From positions 292,435-356,434 of the forward strand of contig NZ_BMSX01000009.1 in NCBI RefSeq assembly GCF_014649375.1: a stretch of 64,000 bases of DNA, written 5' to 3'. A program made the position numbers and the translations under genes. Source of the DNA: Streptomyces aurantiogriseus. Lineage in GTDB: Bacteria; Actinomycetota; Actinomycetes; Streptomycetales; Streptomycetaceae. Below are positions 58,918 to 64,000 of this stretch, piece by piece (the stretch's first letter is position 1; each line of letters starts with the position of its first letter). Under the pieces are notes generated by a model. The model was given only the letters and a program-made list of their open reading frames with translations, was not told the DNA's origin and ran no database searches.

Positions 58918-59946
58918 TCAGAACAGCGCGCTGTACGCGTTCAGCGCCGGCTGCCCGCCCAGATGGGCGTAGAGCACGGTGGAGTCGCGGCCGATCTCGC
59001 CGCGTGCGACCAGGTCGATCAGCCCGGCCATCGACTTCCCCTCGTAGACGGGGTCGGTGACCATGCCCTCGGTGCGCGCGGCGAGCCGCATCGCCTCCAG
59101 CGTGGTCTCGTCGGGGAGGCCGTAGACGCCGGCGTGGTACCGCTCGTCGAGCTCGACGTCTTCCTCGGTCAACTCCCGCTGGACGCCGATGAGTCGGCCG
59201 GTGCGGTGGGCGATGCGGGCGATCTGCGCCCGGGTCTCGGCGGGCTTGGCCGAGGCGTCGACGCCGATCACGCGCCGGGGCCGTCCGCCGGCCTCCTCCA
59301 GCGCCGCGAACCCCGCGACCATGCCGGCCTGCGTCGACCCGGTCACCGAGCAGACGATCACGGTGTCGAAGAAGACGCCCGACTCCCGCTCCTGTTCGGC
59401 GACCTCGTACGCCCACCCGGCGAAGCCGAGGCCGCCGAGCGGATGGTCGGAGGCCCCGGCCGGGATGGCGTACGGCTTGCCGCCGGCCTCCTCGACCTCG
59501 CGCAGCGCCTGCTCCCAGCTCTCCTTGAAGCCGATCCCGAACCCGGCCCGCACCAGCCGGACATCGGCCCCGGCGAGCCGGCTGATCAGGATGTTGCCGA
59601 CCTTGTCGTACACGGAGTCGGGCCACTCCACCCAACTCTCCTGCACCAGCACGCACTTGAGCCCGGCCCGGGCGGCCACGGCGGCCACCTGCCGGGTGTG
59701 GTTGGACTGCACCCCGCCGATCGACACCAGCGTGTCGCAGCCCTGCGCGAGGGCGTCGGCGACCAGGTACTCCAGCTTGCGGGTCTTGTTCCCGCCGTAC
59801 GCGATCCCGGAGTTGCAGTCCTCCCGCTTGGCCCAGAGGGCGGCACCGCCGAGGTGGGCGGTGAGGCGTTCCAGGGGGTGCACGGGCGAGGGGCCGAAGA
59901 GGAGGGGGTGACGCGCGTACGAAGGGAAGGGTGCGGCGAGGGACAT
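58918..59946 (-). CDS. acdS: 1-aminocyclopropane-1-carboxylate (ACC) deaminase
   Basis: 342 residues. It cleaves ACC, the plant ethylene precursor, to 2-oxobutyrate and ammonia in the bacterial cytoplasm. Fold II PLP enzyme: Lys54 in GGNKTRKLEY is the Schiff-base lysine, and Ser81 in VQSNHTRQVAA is in the cofactor loop. Tyr301-Glu302 in DPVYEGKSM and Leu329 in YAHLGG are the residues that separate true ACC deaminases from D-cysteine desulfhydrases. A GntR gene lies 19 bp upstream in the same operon, an arrangement known in actinomycetes. Confidence 0.88.
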   Translation of the reverse strand: MSLAAPFPSYARHPLLFGPSPVHPLERLTAHLGGAALWAKREDCNSGIAYGGNKTRKLEYLVADALAQGCDTLVSIGGVQSNHTRQVAAVAARAGLKCVLVQESWVEWPDSVYDKVGNILISRLAGADVRLVRAGFGIGFKESWEQALREVEEAGGKPYAIPAGASDHPLGGLGFAGWAYEVAEQERESGVFFDTVIVCSVTGSTQAGMVAGFAALEEAGGRPRRVIGVDASAKPAETRAQIARIAHRTGRLIGVQRELTEEDVELDERYHAGVYGLPDETTLEAMRLAARTEGMVTDPVYEGKSMAGLIDLVARGEIGRDSTVLYAHLGGQPALNAYSALF

Positions 59947-59965
59947 GGGGCCTCCTGGAGCGGGG

Positions 59966-60616
59966 TCAGTCGTCGGAGTCGGCCAGGTCGGCGAGGGTGC
60001 GCCAGATCTCCGCGGTGACGCGGACCGCCTCGTCCACGTCGCCGGCCGCGCAGGCCTCGATCAGCCGGTCGTGCAGCCCGGCCGAACGGCAGGTGCCGCC
60101 CTCGCCGAAGCGCCGTCGCTCCAGCCGCCGGATGAGGGGGGTGTAGCGGGCGATGGTGGCAGCGGCCGCGCGGTTTCCGCTCACCCGGACCAGGACGTCG
60201 TGCAGACCGTCATCGGCGTCCAGGGCGCTGTCCACGTCACCGGCGCCCACCGCGGCGGCGAACCGCTCGTTGGCCGTGCGCATCGCCTCGACGTCCGCCG
60301 CGAACAGCCGGGGCACCGCGGCCCGGGTGACCAGTTCGTGCATGGCCCCCACCACGGCCGCCGCGTCCCGCACGTCAGCGGCGACGACCGGGGTGACCCG
60401 CGTGTAGCTCTGCGGCTTGCTCTCCAGCAGCCCCTCGTCGACGAGCCGCGAGAACGCCTCCCGCACCGGCGCCCGGGACAGCCCGAGCCGCTCCGCGAGA
60501 TCGGCGTCCCGCACCAGGGCCCCGGGCTCGATCTCCCCGGTCACGATGGCGTCCCGGATGGCTGCGTACGCGCGCTCCCGGAGGAGGGTGCGGGGCACGG
60601 GTCGTAGAGGCTCCAC
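59966..60616 (-). CDS. GntR family regulator (FCD), probable regulator of acdS
   Basis: 216 residues from GTG 60616. Winged helix at about 10-72 (LLRERAYAAIRDAIVTGEIE, LAERLGLSRAPVREAFSRL) and FCD-type helical domain at about 85-210 (ADDGLHDVLVRVSGN, GLHDRLIEA with metal histidines). It is the first gene of the acdS operon. No Shine-Dalgarno sequence precedes the GTG, but TAACAT stands eight bases before it, so this too may be a leaderless transcript. It likely senses ACC or a related amino acid. Confidence 0.88.
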   Translation of the reverse strand: MEPLRPVPRTLLRERAYAAIRDAIVTGEIEPGALVRDADLAERLGLSRAPVREAFSRLVDEGLLESKPQSYTRVTPVVAADVRDAAAVVGAMHELVTRAAVPRLFAADVEAMRTANERFAAAVGAGDVDSALDADDGLHDVLVRVSGNRAAAATIARYTPLIRRLERRRFGEGGTCRSAGLHDRLIEACAAGDVDEAVRVTAEIWRTLADLADSDD

Positions 60617-60627
60617 GAACTGAAATG

Positions 60628-60638
60628 TTAGATATCAA
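60628..60638. promoter_or_regulatory. Candidate operator/promoter of the acdS operon
   Basis: TTAGATATCAA is centred on the palindrome GATATC and overlaps the presumed -10 region (TAACAT on the minus strand, 60625-60630) before GTG 60616. Autoregulation by the GntR protein is inferred. Confidence 0.45.
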
Positions 60639-60679
60639 TCCGCCGTACGAACAAGGGCCGGCACCGAAGTCACGAACAA

Positions 60680-60717
60680 GGGCCCGCACCACGTACCGAA
60701 GTACGGTGTGCGGGCCC
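60680..60717 (-). terminator. Terminator after the TROVE gene
   Basis: GGGCCCGCAC (60680-60689) pairs with 60708-60717; inside, CGTAC-CGAA-GTACG forms a second stem after a two-base internal loop. It lies 26 bp beyond the TROVE stop. A 12-bp sequence CGAACAAGGGCC is repeated at about 60648 and 60673 beside it. Confidence 0.75.
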
Positions 60718-60742
60718 CCTTCGGCTCAGCGCCGCGGGCGCC

Positions 60743-62191
60743 TCAGTGCTCCCAGGGCCAGTCGGCGTCGCGCGCCTCGAGGAGGGGCACCATCCGGAAA
60801 GCCGCGTCCGACAGACCGCCGAACGTGTGCCTGTTCCCCTCCCCCGACGGACCGTGGCCCACCCGGTAGCCGGCCAGGTTCCAGGTGTAGACCGGAACGT
60901 CCGCCGGGACCTGCTCGGCCGGCGAGCCGTGGTGGCTGAACGCGTACTGCTCGTCGGTGACGATCAGCACCCGGTCGTGCTTCCGGTAGTGCTTGCGCAC
61001 CGCCCCGGTCGTGTCGGTGCCGCCCAGGTCGCCGAAGCGCTCCAGGACCTTCAGCACCGACTCGCCCTTGCGGAAGTCGACGCGGTTGCTGGTGGTGCCG
61101 AACTCGACGAGGTCCGCGTCCGCCGCCCGCAGCGCGAGCGCCGTACCGAAGATCGCCGCCGCGTCGGCGCGATTGAGGTCGGAGCGGTCCGACAGCCGCG
61201 AGTAGAACATCGAGCCGGAGCGGTCGACGAGCACCAGCGTGCGGCCGGGCAGCGCGGGCACGTTGACCAGCGAGTGGCCGAGCGCCTGCTCCAGCGGGTA
61301 GGCCCAGCGCAGCGAGGGCGCGTGCTGGTACGCGGCGAGGTACCGGAAGGGGAACTGCCGCGAGCGCGCGACCTCCGCCGGGTCACTGATCCGGGCCGCG
61401 ACCTGCGCGGCGACCTCGTCGGAGACACCGGCCTCGTCGAAGTTGCGGAGGTTGCGCACCAACGCCATCGGGCCCATGGAGGGAATGACCGCCTCCCAGG
61501 CCGCCTTGTCCATCGGCCCCTGCAGCCAGCCCGCGAGCGCCTCCCAGGTCATCCCGGCCGCCGCGAGCCGCTCGGCCCCGCCCTCGGACGTGACGACCGC
61601 GCGCCGCTCCTCGACCGGCAGCGTCATCAGCTCGCGGTGCGCGGTCAGGACCCGGTCGGAGGCGGGCGGCACGGCGGTGTCCGGGTGGTGCCGGCGGTCG
61701 AGGGCGTACTGGAACAGCTCGCCCTGCCACGGCTTGCCCGGGTCCGGCGCCGCGTGCACCAGATTGAGGATGTCGCCGAAGCGGTAGCCGCGGGACGCGG
61801 TGTCGTACTTCAGCAGCGACTTGCCGCTGTAGAGACGCCGTACGGCGTCGGCGATGCCGCGCTTGAGGGGCTTGGGGACGTTACGGCCGTGGGTGGCCGT
61901 CCAGTAGGCGAGCAGCTCGCCGGGCTCGTCCGGGCGCTGGAGCACGGAGTCGACGACCTGCCGGTTGGACGGTCCGTCGGTCGCGTCGGCCCGGAGGCGC
62001 GCGTGCACGTACTCGGCGGCGCCGACGACGGCCGCCGTCCGCAGGTTGCCCTCGCCACGCAGCCGGGCCAGCCTGCGCCTGGTCTGCTCGAACCGCCCTC
62101 GAAGCGGACTCCGGCGCGGACAAGGGCGACCGTCCCGGCCCGGGTCCGGCCAGCCTTCGGGTTCCAAGAACCGCCACCCGGCCACCGTCAT
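60743..62191 (-). CDS. TROVE (Ro60-like) domain protein with vWA domain, N-terminus eroded
   Basis: 482 residues as an open frame. The TROVE ring (RLARLRGEGNLRTAAVVGAA, KPLKRGIADAVRRLYSGKSL, MALVRNLRNFDEAGVSDEV, FPFRYLAAYQHAPSLRWAYP) is followed by a vWA domain (about 315-480) with the metal site DRSGSM and VLIVTDEQYAF. Ro60-like proteins bind misfolded and Y-type RNAs and act in RNA turnover. The first 40 residues are Arg/Pro-rich and unlike the family, and the usual first 70-80 residues (with the ELFLLAV-type helix) are absent. The gene may be 5'-truncated or rearranged, so function is doubtful. Confidence 0.8.
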   Translation of the reverse strand: MTVAGWRFLEPEGWPDPGRDGRPCPRRSPLRGRFEQTRRRLARLRGEGNLRTAAVVGAAEYVHARLRADATDGPSNRQVVDSVLQRPDEPGELLAYWTATHGRNVPKPLKRGIADAVRRLYSGKSLLKYDTASRGYRFGDILNLVHAAPDPGKPWQGELFQYALDRRHHPDTAVPPASDRVLTAHRELMTLPVEERRAVVTSEGGAERLAAAGMTWEALAGWLQGPMDKAAWEAVIPSMGPMALVRNLRNFDEAGVSDEVAAQVAARISDPAEVARSRQFPFRYLAAYQHAPSLRWAYPLEQALGHSLVNVPALPGRTLVLVDRSGSMFYSRLSDRSDLNRADAAAIFGTALALRAADADLVEFGTTSNRVDFRKGESVLKVLERFGDLGGTDTTGAVRKHYRKHDRVLIVTDEQYAFSHHGSPAEQVPADVPVYTWNLAGYRVGHGPSGEGNRHTFGGLSDAAFRMVPLLEARDADWPWEH

Positions 62192-62461
62192 GACGTGGGA
62201 CGAGTCCTCGCCCCCGGCACTAAGACTTTGGTCGCCGTGGAGTAGACCATCGGCGGATACGCGGCGCCGTGGGCAGCGACAGACTTGCAGATATGAACCT
62301 CCGTCAACGTCCGACTTCCCCCCATGGCCAATGCCACCGTGGTCGCTGACTCCCCGCTGGCCATCATGCTGGTGTGCGCCGCGGGACGGTTATCGGCGGA
62401 AACGACATCGCGGAACTCCATCGCGATGGCGGCCAACAGGTGAAACAGAGGACCCAGAAGC
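62192..62461. other. Gap with no recognisable gene
   Basis: About 270 bases of lower GC than the surroundings. A minus-strand frame (to 62188) could encode 77 residues from ATG 62421, but it shows no family resemblance and its codon use is unconvincing. The missing 5' part of the TROVE gene is not found here in any frame. No tRNA-like fold is evident by eye. Confidence 0.5.
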
Positions 62462-63487
62462 GTGGGAATGAAGACGCCGCCCGATCCACCAATCGCCAGG
62501 GGTCGCGCCGAGCTCAGTCCGGATGGCCGGCGGCACCGGGTGGCCCCGGTGGTGACGCTGTTTCTCATGGCTCCCTTGCTGGGCGAGGTGGTGGGCGCGG
62601 CGTTGCGCCTGAGCTATTTCGTGGAGCCCTTGCGGGTGGTCTCGATCCTGTGCTTCTACGGTGCCGGTGTCGTCCTGGTACGCGAGATCGCGCAACGCCT
62701 GCGGCTCAACGGGTGGGGGATAGTCCTGCTCGGTGTCGCCTACGCGCTGATCGAGGAGGGCCTCGCCCTGCAGACGATCTTCAATCCGCAGGGGATGGAC
62801 GGCGAGACGATGTACGGCCGCGCCGCCGGGGTGAACTGGTTCTGGGCCGTGCTCGTGTGCGGGTACCACGTTGTCTGGAGTGTGCTTATTCCCATCGGCG
62901 TGGTGCATATCCTGTTCCCCCGGGAAAGCGGGTCCCCGTGGTTGTCGCGACGGAAGCTGCCGGCCTTCGGTGGGGTGTTCGCCCTCGGTACGGCGCTCTT
63001 CGCGCTGATTTCCCTGCTGCGGTCGGATTTCCGCCTTTCCGTCGTCGAGATCGGCGCGGTGCTCGCGATCGTGGGAATGCTGACCTTGGCCGCGTCGCGC
63101 TGCCGAGCCCGAGAAACACCGCGGGTACCGCAGCGGCTGCCCGGGCCGATGCGCGCCGGGTGGACCGGGCTGGGCTTCGGACTGGTCTGGTTCGTCTTCC
63201 ACCTGCTGGCGTTCATCGGCGGCGGCATATCGTTCGTGTGGTGGGTGCTCGCAGCCGTGCTGGTCGCCATCGCCGCCGCGGCGATCGTGGCACGCTGGAT
63301 GCGCCACGCCTGGACGGCGCGGCACCAGTTGGCGGCATCCTTCGGCGCGGTCCTTGCCGCTGGACTGTTCGGACTGCTGCTGGTCTCCCTGGGGGATCAC
63401 CTGGTGGACGTGGTCTTCGAGGTGATCGTGATCGGCGGGATCGTCGCCGGCTACGTCTGGACCCGTCGGCGAGCCAGCCCGACCTGA
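62462..63487 (+). CDS. Polytopic membrane protein of unknown function
   Basis: 341 residues from GTG 62462 (or 339 from ATG 62468). Eight or more hydrophobic segments: VVTLFLMAPLLGEVVGAAL, VVSILCFYGAGVVLV, WGIVLLGVAYALIEEGLAL, VFALGTALFALISLL, LGFGLVWFVFHLLAFIGGG and others. The GEVV and ALIEEGLALQT segments in helices 1 and 3 resemble motifs of membrane proteases of the CPBP type, but the match is too weak to name it so. It stands alone before an IS remnant. No function can be given. Confidence 0.7.
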   Translation: MGMKTPPDPPIARGRAELSPDGRRHRVAPVVTLFLMAPLLGEVVGAALRLSYFVEPLRVVSILCFYGAGVVLVREIAQRLRLNGWGIVLLGVAYALIEEGLALQTIFNPQGMDGETMYGRAAGVNWFWAVLVCGYHVVWSVLIPIGVVHILFPRESGSPWLSRRKLPAFGGVFALGTALFALISLLRSDFRLSVVEIGAVLAIVGMLTLAASRCRARETPRVPQRLPGPMRAGWTGLGFGLVWFVFHLLAFIGGGISFVWWVLAAVLVAIAAAAIVARWMRHAWTARHQLAASFGAVLAAGLFGLLLVSLGDHLVDVVFEVIVIGGIVAGYVWTRRRASPT

Positions 63488-63605
63488 CCCGTCGGCCATT
63501 GTCTGCGCACCCACAACACTGGCGTTTTGACAGGCAACCCTGAGACCGATGGTTGAGCACGGTCAACCGATGTGACCCAGCCGCGTTGCTTCAGAGGGAG
63601 GTTCT

Positions 63606-63929
63606 TTGTTTCCGCGGCATCCCGCCGATCCGCTCCCGCCGCAGAGCCCATCGGCGTCTCCCGCCAACCTGCACGCGGACCAGGGCTACCACTACGACCA
63701 CCTGCGGCGATGGTTAAGCCAGCATGGGATCACCGACCGGATCGCCTGCAAGGGCATCGAGTCGTCCACGCGCCTGGGCCGGCACCGCTGGACCATCGAA
63801 CGCACGATGGCCTGGCTCGCCGGCGGCCGCCGACTCCACCGCCGCTACGAGCGCAAAGCCGAACACTTCCTGGCCTTCACCAGCATCGCTGCCCGCAGTC
63901 TCCTCTGCTATCGCAGACTCACCAAATGA
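63606..63929 (+). mobile_element. IS5-family transposase remnant (C-terminal part)
   Basis: Reading from about 63666, LHADQGYHYDHLRRWLSQHG and RLGRHRWTIERTMAWLAGG give the second Asp and the Glu of an IS5-type DDE transposase, ending in FTSIAARSLLCYRRLTK. The N-terminal half with the first Asp is missing; the residues before LHADQ are unrelated. Terminal inverted repeats could not be identified. This is a decayed insertion at the edge of a disturbed region that also holds the eroded TROVE gene. Confidence 0.85.
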
Positions 63930-64000
63930 GATGCCTCTTAGTACTCCAGTCAGAAATCGTGTCCTGAGCTGGTTGTTCTCGTTGTCCGGTCGTGGAGGGG

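Noticed and set aside
62188..62568. 126-codon minus-strand frame overlapping the start of the membrane protein gene
   Set aside because: No family resemblance, overlaps a better gene, and the composition looks random; listed only as part of the gap.
63930..64000. Possible right inverted repeat of the IS5-type element
   Set aside because: GAGATGCCTCTTAG after the transposase end shows no convincing match with the sequence upstream of the remnant.
1..64000. tRNA, rRNA genes and CRISPR arrays
   Set aside because: No cloverleaf with a GGTTCGANTCC-type arm, no rRNA sequence and no regularly spaced repeat array was seen anywhere.

Overview
The window looks like a stretch of a Streptomyces (or very close actinomycete) chromosome. 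GC content is very high, GTG and TTG starts are common, and many exported proteins carry twin-arginine-type signals. It also holds an ectABCD cluster, a SigE-type ECF sigma factor, TerD and TROVE proteins, and short interspersed repeats of a kind I associate with Streptomyces. I see no tRNA, rRNA or CRISPR array.

Layout. The left end (0-5.7 kb) has the tail of an aminotransferase gene, a DinB-like protein and the hydroxyectoine operon ectABCD, facing a class V aminotransferase. From 5.7 to 15.4 kb come a FrnE-type thioredoxin-fold protein, acetyltransferases, an alpha-ketoglutarate semialdehyde dehydrogenase divergent from an IclR regulator, a class B penicillin-binding protein, a purine permease, and an ECF sigma factor with a membrane partner. 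From 15.5 to 43.3 kb lies a large pectin-utilisation region. It encodes lyases of families PL1 (three, one fused to a pectin esterase), PL3, PL4 and PL9 (two, one broken by a stop codon), three CE8 pectin-esterase domains, a CE12 acetylesterase, a second esterase and two GH43 proteins. It also has a complete sugar ABC transporter, a Gfo/Idh/MocA oxidoreductase with a PmoA-like partner, an IlvD/Edd dehydratase with a DapA-family enzyme, and a GntR regulator. A two-gene EACC1-caspase cassette, a putative conflict or cell-death module, sits inside this region at 19.4-20.5 kb.

From 43.4 to 47.8 kb are mixed metabolic genes, including a DUF6010-like gene split by a 43-bp repeat. From 47.8 to 55.1 kb, a KdgD-like dehydratase diverges from uronate dehydrogenase, followed by a DeoR regulator and a second sugar ABC operon ending in a zinc alcohol dehydrogenase. 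The right end (55.3-64 kb) holds a cytokinin-dehydrogenase-like flavoprotein, a double TerD protein, a TetR regulator, ACC deaminase with its GntR regulator, a TROVE/vWA protein with an eroded N-terminus, an unknown membrane protein and an IS5-type transposase remnant.

How the genes fit together. Secreted esterases and lyases would deprotect and cut homogalacturonan and rhamnogalacturonan I, and the ABC systems would import the products. Uronate dehydrogenase, the KdgD-like dehydratase and the semialdehyde dehydrogenase supply three steps of the oxidative galacturonate route to 2-oxoglutarate. The IlvD/Edd plus DapA-like pair fits either arabinonate oxidation or the missing aldarate dehydration. 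Pectin breakdown, ACC deaminase and a cytokinin-dehydrogenase-like enzyme together suggest a plant-associated or plant-litter lifestyle. Assignments rest on reading motifs and domain order by eye; no database search was run.
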